Shown here: positions 18,178 through 26,202 of the stretch, one piece after another | Layout: every line of letters begins with the position of its first letter | How positions within the stretch are numbered: position 1 is the stretch's first letter | Origin: an uncultured Gemmiger sp. | Lineage (GTDB): Bacteria > Bacillota > Clostridia > Oscillospirales > Ruminococcaceae | NCBI GenBank assembly: GCA_944388245.1 | Contig: CALXIA010000001.1 | Coordinates: 36,474 to 100,473 of the forward strand | Direction of reading: 5' to 3' | Length of the DNA stretch: 64,000 nucleotides | Notes under the pieces: model-generated | Told to the model about the DNA's origin: nothing | The model's database searches: none | Seen by the model: the letters and a program-made list of their open reading frames with translations, nothing else | Made by a program: the position numbers and the translations under genes

Positions 18178-19224
18178 ATGGAACGAGTGCGCAAACGGGA
18201 AGTGCAGATCGGCAAGGTGCGCATCGGCGGGGACAATCCCATCGCCGTGCAGACCATGCTCAACGTGCCGGTGGCGGATATCGCCGGCAATGTGGCCCAG
18301 GCCAAACGGGTGGCCGAGGCGGGCTGCCAGATCCTGCGGGCCAGTGTGCCCACCCTGGAGGATGTGCGGATCGTGGACGCGGTCAAGAACGCGGTGGATA
18401 TCCCCTTTGTGGCGGACATTCATTTTGACTACCGCATCGCCCTGGCCTGCGTGGACGCGGGGGCGGACAAGATCCGCATCAATCCGGGCAACATCGGCGC
18501 GGATGACCGGGTCAAGGCGGTGGCCAACGCCTGCAACGCCAAAAACATCCCCATCCGCATCGGGGTGAACGCCGGCAGCCTGGAGAAGGAGATCCTGGCC
18601 AAATACGGCGCGCCCACCCCCCAGGCCCTGGTGGAGAGCGCGCTGTACCATGTGCGGCTTTTGGAAAAGCACGATTTCACCAACATCGTCATCTCCATCA
18701 AGTCCAGCAACGTGCCCACCATGATGGAGGCCTACCGGCTTCTCAGCGACGCCTGCGACTACCCGCTGCATGTGGGGGTCACCGAGGCGGGTACCTACCG
18801 GATGGGCCTGATCAAGTCCGGCATGGGCATCGGCGGGCTGCTGCTGCAGGGCATCGGGGATACCCTGCGGGTGTCTCTGACCGACGAGCCGGAAAAGGAG
18901 GTCCAGGCGGGCTACGATATCCTGCGGGCCGCGGGGTATCCCGTGGCCGGCCCGGAGATCATCAGCTGCCCCACCTGCGGGCGCACCAACATCCCGGTGG
19001 CGAAGATCGCCCAGGAGGTGGAGGAGCGGCTGCGGGGCTATCACAAGCCGGTCAAGGTGGCGGTGATGGGCTGCGTGGTCAACGGCCCGGGCGAGGCCCG
19101 GGAGGCGGACATCGGCATCGCCGGCGGCAAGGACGAGGCGCTTCTCTTCATCCGGGGCGAGAAGATCCGGATGCTGCGGGGCGACATCGTGGGCCAGCTG
19201 GTGGACGAGGTCTACAAACTGTAA
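18178..19224 (+). CDS. ispG: 4-hydroxy-3-methylbut-2-enyl diphosphate synthase
   Basis: Iron-sulfur enzyme of the MEP pathway converting MEcPP to HMBPP. It is 348 residues, the short bacterial form. The 4Fe-4S ligands are visible in 'SCPTCGRT' and 'VMGCVVNGPGE', and the TIM-barrel part has 'VADIHFDYRIAL' and 'KIRINPGNIG'. The start follows GAGGAGG at 6-8 nt, 20 nt after rseP. Confidence 0.97.
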   Translation: MERVRKREVQIGKVRIGGDNPIAVQTMLNVPVADIAGNVAQAKRVAEAGCQILRASVPTLEDVRIVDAVKNAVDIPFVADIHFDYRIALACVDAGADKIRINPGNIGADDRVKAVANACNAKNIPIRIGVNAGSLEKEILAKYGAPTPQALVESALYHVRLLEKHDFTNIVISIKSSNVPTMMEAYRLLSDACDYPLHVGVTEAGTYRMGLIKSGMGIGGLLLQGIGDTLRVSLTDEPEKEVQAGYDILRAAGYPVAGPEIISCPTCGRTNIPVAKIAQEVEERLRGYHKPVKVAVMGCVVNGPGEAREADIGIAGGKDEALLFIRGEKIRMLRGDIVGQLVDEVYKL

Positions 19225-19308
19225 GCGAATCACAAGATGTGCGCCGGACAAACGCCCCCCGCGGGCGGGTCGGGCGCACTTTTGGCCAAAGGAAAGGGGA
19301 GAGGTTTC

Positions 19309-22300
19309 GTGGAACGGCTTGTGTCGGAACTCTGGCCGCAGTTCGGGTCGGACGAGGAGTTTGCCCGCAGCTTTGCCGGGGTGGCGGTGCAGTCGGTGGA
19401 GTTGTTCCGTCCGCTGAACCGGGCGGTGGTGGACCTGCACAGCGCGGCCCCGGTGGAGCGCTCGCTCTGCGCCCGGCTGGGCGCGTCGCTGCAGCCGCTG
19501 TTTGCCGGCATGGAGGTGGAGTGTTGCTGCCATTTCCCCTTTGAGGCCATCACCCCGGCGGAGATCTGGGGCATGGTGGAGGACCTGAAGCGCCAGGACC
19601 TGCCGCTGAACGGGTTTCTGGACAAGGCGCAGATTTCCTGGGAAAACGATGCGATCCTGTTCAAGGTGCCCGCCGGCACCCTGTTTCTGGAATCCATCCA
19701 GTTCCCCAAACGCCTGGCCGAACTGATCGAGAAGCGCACCGGCTACCTGCCCGAGGTGCGCCTGGAGGGCGGGGCCACCGTCTCGGAAAAACAGTGGGAG
19801 GAGCACATCCGCCAGAAGATGCCCGAGCCCGCCTTCAAGGAGGACAAGAAGAAGCCGCCCCGCATCCCCGGCCTGGATCTGACCGACAAGCCGGTGCGGA
19901 TCTTCCACGGCAAGGAGTTCAAGCCCGCCCAGCTCACCCCGCTGATCCAGCTGGGGGGCGAGGGCGGCAAGACCATGGTCTGGGGCGATGTGTTCGCCAC
20001 CGAGGTCAAGGGCAACTACCGCAAGATCTACATCATCTCCATCACCGACTATACCGGTTCCATCAACCTGAAGGTTCGCGCCCGGGAGGGGGAGGACTGC
20101 AGCAAGTGGGAGGAACTGAAAAAGGGCACCACCCTGGTGATCAAGGGGGATTGCAGCTACGACAAGTACGAGCGGGACTATGTGCTCATCCCCTACGACG
20201 TGATGGTGGTGGAGCGCCGCAAGCGGGAGGATCACGCCCCCCACAAGCGGGTGGAACTGCATCTGCACACCAAACTCAGCAGCATGGACGGCTTCTGCGA
20301 CCCGGGCGAGATCGTGCGCACCGCCCACCGGATGGGACACAAGGCCATCGCCATCACCGACCACGGGGTGGTGCAGGGCTACCCGGAGGCCATGCTGGCC
20401 GCCGAGGCCATCCGGAAAACCGACCCGGACTTCAAGCTGATCTACGGCTTGGAAGCCTATTACGTCAACGATATGGTGCCGGTGGTCTACGGCGCGCAGG
20501 CGGCGGGCAGCCTGGACGGCAGCTTTGTGGTCTTTGACGTGGAGACCACCGGCCTGAACCCGTCGCAGGAACAGCTGACCGAGATCGGCGCGGTGCTGGT
20601 GGAAAACGGCCAGGTGGCCGCCCAGTTCGGCACCTTTGTCAACCCGGGCAAACCCATTCCGCCCCGGGTGGTGGAGCTCACCGGCATCACCGATTCCATG
20701 GTGGCCGACGCGCCCACCCCCGCCGAGGCCATCCGCCAGTTCGCCGCCTTTGCCGGCGACCGGATGCTGGTGGCCCACAACGGCCACCGGTTCGATATGC
20801 TCTACATGCGCAAGGCCGCCCAGGAGGCGGGCTTTGAACTGGAAAACCCCTACATCGACACCCTGCCCATGGCCCAGGCGCTCTATCCCGGGCTGCACAA
20901 CTACAAGTTGGACACGGTGAACAAATACCTGGAGATCGAACCCTTCAACCACCACCGGGCGGTGGACGACGCGGCCGCGCTGGCCCGCATCTTCTGCCGG
21001 ATGCTGGCGGACATGAAGGAAAAGGGCGTCACCGACGTGCGCCAGATCAACACCGAACTGGGCGGCAACGGGGATGTGCTCAAGAAGAAATACAACCACC
21101 TGATCCTGCTGGTGCAGACCTCCCAGGGGTTGCGCAACCTGTACAAGATCATCAGCGAGGCCCATGTGAAGTATTTCTTCAAGCGGCCCCGGGTGCCCCG
21201 CAGCCTGATCAACCGGTACCGGGAAGGGTTGCTGGTGGGGTCCGCCTGCGAAGCGGGCGAACTCTACCGGGCGGTGGTGGAAGGCCAGAGTTTCGAGGAA
21301 CTGTGCAACATCGCGGAGTTCTACGATTTTCTGGAGATCCAGCCTTTGGGCAACAACGAGTATATGGTGCGGGAACACGCGGTGGACTCCATCGAGAAGA
21401 TCCAGGAGTTCAACAAGACCATCATCCGCATCGGGGAGGCGCTGCACAAACCGGTGATCGCCACCGGCGACGTGCATTTCCAGGACCCGGAGGACGCCAC
21501 CTACCGGGCCATCCTGCAGGCGGGCAACGGTTTCAAGGACGCGGACAACCAGGCGCCCTTGTTCTATCGCACCACCGAGGACATGCTGGACCAGTTTTCC
21601 TATCTGCCTCGGAAAAAGGCGTACGAGATCGTGGTCACCAACCCCAACAAGATCGCGGACAGCATCGACGGCAGCATCCGGGCCATCCCCAAAGGCACCT
21701 ATCCGCCCTCCATCGAGGGCGCGGAGGAACAGCTGCGCACCGCCACCTGGACCCACGCCAAGGAAAAATACGGCGACCCGCTGCCCGAACTGGTGGAAAA
21801 ACGGCTGCAAAAGGAACTGGATTCCATCTGCGGCCACGGTTACGCGGTGTTGTATGTGATCGCGGTCAAGCTGGTGGCCTACTCCAATGAACATGGCTAC
21901 CAGGTGGGCAGCCGTGGTTCGGTGGGTTCCTCCGCCGTGGCCCACTTCTCCGGCATCTCGGAGGTGAACAGCCTGCCGCCCCACTACCTGTGCCCCAAGT
22001 GCAAGCACAGCGAGTTTGTCACCGACGGCAGCGTAGCCGACGGCTTCGATCTGCCGGACAAAAACTGCCCGGTCTGCGGCGCCCCCATGGAGGTGGACGG
22101 CCACGATATCCCCTTCGAGACCTTCCTGGGCTTCTACGGCGACAAGGAGCCGGATATCGACCTGAACTTCTCCGGCGAGTACCAGAGCCATGTACACCGG
22201 TATACCGAGGAGTTGTTCGGCAAGGAGTTCGTGTTCAAGGCGGGCACCGTGTCCGGCCTGCAGGACAAAACCGCCTACGGCTATGTGCGCAAGTATCTGG

Positions 22301-23589
22301 AGGAGCGGGGCCGCATCGTGAACCACGCGGAGGAGAACCGCCTGACCCAGGGCTGCACCGGGGTCAAGCGCACCACCGGCCAGCATCCCGGCGGCATGGT
22401 GGTGGTGCCCTCCGACTACGAGATCTACGATTTCTGCCCCATCCAGCACCCGGCGGACGACAAGGAGAAGGGGGTGCTCACCACCCACTTCGAATTCAAG
22501 TACCTGCACGACACCCTGCTCAAGCTGGACGAGCTGGGCCACGATGTGCCCACCATGTACAAGTATTTCGAGGACATGACCGGCATCACCATGGACAAGG
22601 TGCCCATGAACGATCCCCGGGTCATCAGCCTGCTCACCTCCACCGAGGCGCTGGGGGTCACGCCGGAACAGATCGACAGCCAGACCGGCACCTTCGGCAT
22701 CCCGGAACTGGGCACCTCCTTTGTGCGGCAGATGCTGCTGGAGGCCCAGCCCAAGAACTTCAGCGACCTGATCCAGATCTCCGGCCTGTCCCACGGAACC
22801 GACGTGTGGAACGGCAACGCCCAGGACCTGATCAAGAACGGGGTGTGTACCATCTCCGACGTGATCGGCTGCCGGGACAGCATCATGACCTACCTGCTCC
22901 ACAAGGGGCTGGAGCCCAAGCTGGCTTTCAACATCATGGAGCTGACCCGTAAAGGCAAGGTGGCCAAGAACGGTTTCCCGGAGGGCGCGGAGGAGAAGAT
23001 GCGGGAGTGCGGCGTGCCGGACTGGTACATGGACTCCTGCCGCAAGATCCAGTATATGTTCCCCAAGGCCCACGCGGTGGCCTACCTGATCGCGGCCATC
23101 CGGCTGATGTGGTTCAAGGTCTACCACCCGGCGGCGTTCTACGCGGTCTACTTTACCGTTCGGGGGGACGATATCGACTACGAGGCCGCCATCGGCGGCC
23201 AGAAGGTGGCCTGGCAGCATCTGCAGCAGGTGGGCGCTCGGCTGCGGGAGGAGAAAAAGGCCAAGGACGAGGATATCCAGGTGTCCCTCCAGCTGGTCAA
23301 CGAGATGCTGGCCCGGGGCTGCGAGTTCCTGCCCATCCAGCTGGGCAAAAGCCGCGCCAAGCTGTACACCCTGGAGGACGGCAAGGTGCGCCTGCCCTTC
23401 ATGGCCCTGAAAGGGGTGGGGGAGTCGGCGGCCATGGCGCTGGAAAACGCCACCATCCATGGAGAAGAGTATGTCTCCGCCCAGGAACTGCAGCAGGCTT
23501 GCGGCGTTTCCACCGCCGTGATGGAGGCGCTGAAATCGGTGGGCGCCCTGGGCGATCTGCCGGACACAAACCAGCTCAGTTTCTTGTAA
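19309..23589 (+). CDS. polC: DNA polymerase III alpha subunit, PolC type
   Basis: Replicative polymerase with proofreading exonuclease of low-GC Gram-positives, about 1426 residues. Order: N-terminal domain, OB fold ('KPVRIFHGKEF'), PHP domain ('VELHLHTKLSSMDGFCD'), DEDD exonuclease ('FVVFDVETTGLNPSQEQ', with later 'HNGHRFDMLYM' and 'HHRAVDDAAALARI'), then the C-family palm with catalytic 'DKEPDIDLNFSGEYQ' and a Cys4 zinc motif ('CPKCKHSEF...CPVCG'). I choose GTG 19309 with GGAAAGGGGAGAGG upstream; the frame is open back to 19237, but that part overlaps a GTGCGCC/GGGCGCAC inverted repeat that looks like an attenuator after ispG. Confidence 0.96.
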   Translation: MERLVSELWPQFGSDEEFARSFAGVAVQSVELFRPLNRAVVDLHSAAPVERSLCARLGASLQPLFAGMEVECCCHFPFEAITPAEIWGMVEDLKRQDLPLNGFLDKAQISWENDAILFKVPAGTLFLESIQFPKRLAELIEKRTGYLPEVRLEGGATVSEKQWEEHIRQKMPEPAFKEDKKKPPRIPGLDLTDKPVRIFHGKEFKPAQLTPLIQLGGEGGKTMVWGDVFATEVKGNYRKIYIISITDYTGSINLKVRAREGEDCSKWEELKKGTTLVIKGDCSYDKYERDYVLIPYDVMVVERRKREDHAPHKRVELHLHTKLSSMDGFCDPGEIVRTAHRMGHKAIAITDHGVVQGYPEAMLAAEAIRKTDPDFKLIYGLEAYYVNDMVPVVYGAQAAGSLDGSFVVFDVETTGLNPSQEQLTEIGAVLVENGQVAAQFGTFVNPGKPIPPRVVELTGITDSMVADAPTPAEAIRQFAAFAGDRMLVAHNGHRFDMLYMRKAAQEAGFELENPYIDTLPMAQALYPGLHNYKLDTVNKYLEIEPFNHHRAVDDAAALARIFCRMLADMKEKGVTDVRQINTELGGNGDVLKKKYNHLILLVQTSQGLRNLYKIISEAHVKYFFKRPRVPRSLINRYREGLLVGSACEAGELYRAVVEGQSFEELCNIAEFYDFLEIQPLGNNEYMVREHAVDSIEKIQEFNKTIIRIGEALHKPVIATGDVHFQDPEDATYRAILQAGNGFKDADNQAPLFYRTTEDMLDQFSYLPRKKAYEIVVTNPNKIADSIDGSIRAIPKGTYPPSIEGAEEQLRTATWTHAKEKYGDPLPELVEKRLQKELDSICGHGYAVLYVIAVKLVAYSNEHGYQVGSRGSVGSSAVAHFSGISEVNSLPPHYLCPKCKHSEFVTDGSVADGFDLPDKNCPVCGAPMEVDGHDIPFETFLGFYGDKEPDIDLNFSGEYQSHVHRYTEELFGKEFVFKAGTVSGLQDKTAYGYVRKYLEERGRIVNHAEENRLTQGCTGVKRTTGQHPGGMVVVPSDYEIYDFCPIQHPADDKEKGVLTTHFEFKYLHDTLLKLDELGHDVPTMYKYFEDMTGITMDKVPMNDPRVISLLTSTEALGVTPEQIDSQTGTFGIPELGTSFVRQMLLEAQPKNFSDLIQISGLSHGTDVWNGNAQDLIKNGVCTISDVIGCRDSIMTYLLHKGLEPKLAFNIMELTRKGKVAKNGFPEGAEEKMRECGVPDWYMDSCRKIQYMFPKAHAVAYLIAAIRLMWFKVYHPAAFYAVYFTVRGDDIDYEAAIGGQKVAWQHLQQVGARLREEKKAKDEDIQVSLQLVNEMLARGCEFLPIQLGKSRAKLYTLEDGKVRLPFMALKGVGESAAMALENATIHGEEYVSAQELQQACGVSTAVMEALKSVGALGDLPDTNQLSFL

Positions 23590-23602
23590 TAGAGATCGGC
23601 AA

Positions 23603-23631
23603 AAGGCCCGGACGGAAACCGTCCGGGCCTT
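23603..23631. terminator. Convergent terminator between polC and mscS-like gene
   Basis: A 13-bp perfect hairpin (AAGGCCCGGACGG with its complement, loop AAA) lies between two genes that run toward each other. Confidence 0.8.
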
Positions 23632-23636
23632 GTCGT

Positions 23637-24755
23637 TTACTCCTGCTTCATGTACACCGTCTGGGACGGGAAGGCGAACTCCGCGCCCTGCCGCTGCATG
23701 ATGTCCAGGATCTCCAGATTGATCTGTTCCTGCACAGCCAAAAACTCCGCTAGGTCTGGCCTTTTCACCGCGCATTGCACCAGAATGTCGATGCTGCTGG
23801 CGGAGAAGGCGGTCAGCCGCACCCGCACAGTGGCCGCGTCCACCTCTTCCCGGGCAGCCAGCATGGCCCGCAGTTCGGCCATCAGGCTCTCGATGGTGGC
23901 GCGGGGGGTGTCGTAGGTCACCCCCAGGGTGAACCGCAGCATCCGCAGCGAGCGCTGGGTGGCGTTCACGATATTGTCGGCACAGAGCAGGCTGTTGGGT
24001 ACCGTCACCAGCGAGCCGTCCAGGGTGCGCACCCGGGTGGAGCGAAATCCGATGTCCTCCACCGCGCCCTCCACCGTGCCGGTCTGGATCCAGTCCCCCA
24101 GGGAAAAGGGTTTTTCGGTGATCAGGATCAGCCCGCTGAACAGGTTTGTGGCGCTCTCCTTGGCGGCCAGGGAGATGGTCAGACCGGCAAGCCCGAAGCC
24201 GGCCAGCAGCCCGTTCACGTCAAAGTTCAACTCGCCCAGCACCATCACCACGGCAAAGCAGATCACCACGATCTTCAGGATCTTGTTGATGAAGGTGGCG
24301 GCGGTTTTGTCCACCTCCACGTCCAGCTTGCCCTGTACGTTCTGCATCATCAGCGGCGCGATATCACTGGAGCCGATCAGCCCCCAGGCCAGCAGCCCGA
24401 TCAGCGCGATCCGCAGCAGCCGCAGGGCCCAGCGCAGCAGTGCGTCCAGCCAGACGTCCGGCAGCGGCAGAAAGAACATCGCCGCGTACAGCCCCAGCGC
24501 CCAGATCAGCACCGGCAGCGGCTTGGAAAACCCTTTCAGCAAAATCCCAGGCAGCCGGTGTTTGCGCCGGTCCACCCGGCGCTGCGCCCACGGCAGGATC
24601 TTGTGCCGCACCAGACGGCTGATCAGATAGACAACGGCAAACAGGATCGCCGCGCCGCCCAGCCGCAGCAGCGACCCCGGATTTTCCGCCCAGTAGGTCC
24701 GTAAGGTATCGAACAAAAGAAACACCTGCCTTGCCGAATCTGTGTATTCTTCCAC
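23637..24755 (-). CDS. Small-conductance mechanosensitive channel (MscS family)
   Basis: Membrane channel opening on osmotic down-shock. It is 372 residues with four or more hydrophobic segments. The pore helix and following loop 'NGLLAGFGLAGLTISLAAKESATNLFSG' and the beta domain start 'KPFSLGDWIQTGTVEGAVEDIGFRSTRVRTLDGS' are typical MscS. A sigma-A-like promoter (TTGCAA, 17 nt, TATAAT, minus strand, about 24760-24785) ends only a few nt before the GTG at 24755, so the transcript would be nearly leaderless. An in-frame TTG at about 24716 preceded by AAGGCAGG is an alternative start. Confidence 0.92.
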   Translation of the reverse strand: MEEYTDSARQVFLLFDTLRTYWAENPGSLLRLGGAAILFAVVYLISRLVRHKILPWAQRRVDRRKHRLPGILLKGFSKPLPVLIWALGLYAAMFFLPLPDVWLDALLRWALRLLRIALIGLLAWGLIGSSDIAPLMMQNVQGKLDVEVDKTAATFINKILKIVVICFAVVMVLGELNFDVNGLLAGFGLAGLTISLAAKESATNLFSGLILITEKPFSLGDWIQTGTVEGAVEDIGFRSTRVRTLDGSLVTVPNSLLCADNIVNATQRSLRMLRFTLGVTYDTPRATIESLMAELRAMLAAREEVDAATVRVRLTAFSASSIDILVQCAVKRPDLAEFLAVQEQINLEILDIMQRQGAEFAFPSQTVYMKQE

Positions 24756-24794
24756 GATTATACCAGACCTTTCCGCCTATTGCAAAAATAGTTG

Positions 24795-24823
24795 TTGCAA
24801 TTTCTATGCGAAACGCATATAAT
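24795..24823 (+). promoter_or_regulatory. Promoter for the FMN riboswitch/ribU
   Basis: TTGCAA, 17-nt spacer, TATAAT, ending 16 nt before the start of the RFN element. Confidence 0.75.
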
Positions 24824-24838
24824 ACTATGCAGAAAGTC

Positions 24839-24950
24839 TGTTTCAGGGCGGGGTGCGATTCCCCACCGGCGGTATAGCCCGCGAACATCCTTGTGGATGC
24901 CGATCTGGTGTGATTCCAGAGCCGACGGTATAGTCCGGATGAAAGAAACG
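24839..24950 (+). promoter_or_regulatory. FMN riboswitch (RFN element)
   Basis: Conserved RFN blocks in order: TTTCAGGGCGGGGTG, ATTCCCCACCGGCGGTATAG, CCCGCGAAC, GCCGATCTGGTG, ATTCCAGAGCCGACGGTATA and GTCCGGATGAAAGAAA. It binds flavin mononucleotide. The downstream hairpin with a U-run (24972-25012) fits a transcription-termination mechanism that shuts off riboflavin uptake when FMN is plentiful. Confidence 0.96.
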
Positions 24951-24971
24951 GCAGGGTCTTTGTACAGGTGC

Positions 24972-25012
24972 CGCGCCCTTTTGCAAACGGTTTGCAAAAG
25001 GGCGCGTTTTTT
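24972..25012 (+). terminator. Riboswitch expression-platform terminator
   Basis: CGCGCCCTTTTGCAAAC pairs with GTTTGCAAAAGGGCGCG, followed by six T (25007-25012). It ends 82 nt before the ribU start. Confidence 0.9.
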
Positions 25013-25094
25013 GTCCTCTCCCTGCCCTCATCACGTTGGGGCAGCCTTTCGCAAAATCAAACAGGGCGCAAACCGCCCGGGAGGAGACTGTATT

Positions 25095-25697
25095 ATGACC
25101 ACCACCCGTTCTTCTGCGAGAATCCGCAACAGCGTCGTCACCGCCATGCTGGCGGCCATCGCCACCGTGCTGATGTTTTTGGACTTCAGCCTGCCCATCA
25201 TCCCGTCCTTTGTCAAGATGGACGTGTCCGAACTGCCGGCTTTGCTGGCCTCCTTCAGCCTGGGGCCGGTGTCCGGCATTGTGGTCTGCCTGCTGAAAAA
25301 CTTGTTCAACCTGCTGTTCCGGGGCAGCACCGGCGGCATCGGGGAGGTCTGCAACTTTCTGCTGGGCGCCTCCTTTGTGGGTGTGGCCGGCCTGATCTAC
25401 AAATATAAAAAGAGCCGCCTGGGCGCGGTGATCGGCGCGCTGGTCGGCGCGGCGGTCATGGCGGTGATCTCCATCCCGGTCAACTACTTCATCAGCTACC
25501 CGGTCTACGCCGCCATGTTCGGCGGTATGGACAAGATCCTGGCCGCCTACAACGCCATCCGCCCCGGCTCGGACGGCCTGCTGGAGTGCCTGCTGGTCTT
25601 CAACGCGCCCTTCACCCTGGCCAAGGGCCTGATCGACGCGGCGCTGACCTTCCTGATCTACAAACCGCTGAGCCCGGTGCTGCACGGCCATTATTGA
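25095..25697 (+). CDS. ribU: Riboflavin ECF transporter, substrate-binding S component
   Basis: Membrane S component that binds riboflavin and works with a shared ECF energising module encoded elsewhere. It is 200 residues with about six hydrophobic segments and the RibU-type 'DFSLPIIPSFVKMDVSELPALLASF' and 'LLKNLFNLLFRGSTGGIGEVCNFL' stretches. ATG 25095 has GGAGGAG upstream; the frame is open further up but runs through the riboswitch. FMN control is the strongest functional evidence. Confidence 0.95.
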   Translation: MTTTRSSARIRNSVVTAMLAAIATVLMFLDFSLPIIPSFVKMDVSELPALLASFSLGPVSGIVVCLLKNLFNLLFRGSTGGIGEVCNFLLGASFVGVAGLIYKYKKSRLGAVIGALVGAAVMAVISIPVNYFISYPVYAAMFGGMDKILAAYNAIRPGSDGLLECLLVFNAPFTLAKGLIDAALTFLIYKPLSPVLHGHY

Positions 25698-25768
25698 GGC
25701 CCTGTGCCGCCGCGCGGACACTACAAGGGGCCGAACGGGCGTTTTTTTGCGGATTTTTCGTTTTTCGG

Positions 25769-25797
25769 TTGCATTTGCGCGCCGGATATGCTACAGT
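25769..25797 (+). promoter_or_regulatory. Candidate promoter of secG-rnr
   Basis: TTGCAT, 17-nt spacer, TACAGT, 44 nt before the secG ATG. Confidence 0.45.
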
Positions 25798-25841
25798 TAT
25801 TCCTGTATCAAACTGCGTATTTGTAAAAGGAGCGTCCATTC

Positions 25842-26093
25842 ATGAATGTTTTTGAGATCATCAGCGGCGTTATTCTGATTATCGCCGCCGTTGCCATCAT
25901 CGTCTTCACCATGATGCAGGAGCCCAAGGGCCGCGGTCTGTCCAGCGTCATCATGGGCGGTGACGGCCAGGCGGAAGCTGGTCGCGGCCGTGGCCGTGAC
26001 GCCAATCTGGCCCGGGCGACCAAGATCGCCGGCGCGGTGTTTGTTGTGGTCACCATCCTGGTCGGCGTGCTGAGCGCTCGACTGGGTGCTTGA
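25842..26093 (+). CDS. secG: Preprotein translocase subunit SecG
   Basis: Small subunit of the SecYEG protein-export channel. It is 83 residues: an N-terminal membrane helix, the conserved loop 'TMMQEPKGRGLSSVIMGG' (SecG consensus QxxKxxGLSxxxxGG), and a second helix at 60-80. The start has AAAGGAG upstream. It precedes rnr, as in many Firmicutes, though a terminator-like hairpin lies between. Confidence 0.94.
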   Translation: MNVFEIISGVILIIAAVAIIVFTMMQEPKGRGLSSVIMGGDGQAEAGRGRGRDANLARATKIAGAVFVVVTILVGVLSARLGA

Positions 26094-26116
26094 TCGGTAC
26101 AGGAAATGAGGAATGG

Positions 26117-26143
26117 AAGGGTCCGCCGTTCGCGGGCCCTTTT
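26117..26143 (+). terminator. Hairpin between secG and rnr
   Basis: AAGGGTCCGC pairs with GCGGGCCCTT (one G-T) and runs into TTTT. It may reduce read-through from secG into rnr. Confidence 0.6.
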
Positions 26144-26202
26144 GTTCGTGCCGGGCGGCAGGGGCCGTTCGGCTGGGAAAGAATGAGAAAGGGTAAAATT
26201 GT

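Noticed and set aside
18121-23775. A very long open frame on the minus strand opposite rseP, ispG and polC
   Set aside because: It is a shadow of GC-rich codon use in the real plus-strand genes: it is His/Gly/Val/Gln-rich, has no recognisable domain and lies opposite proteins with intact catalytic motifs.
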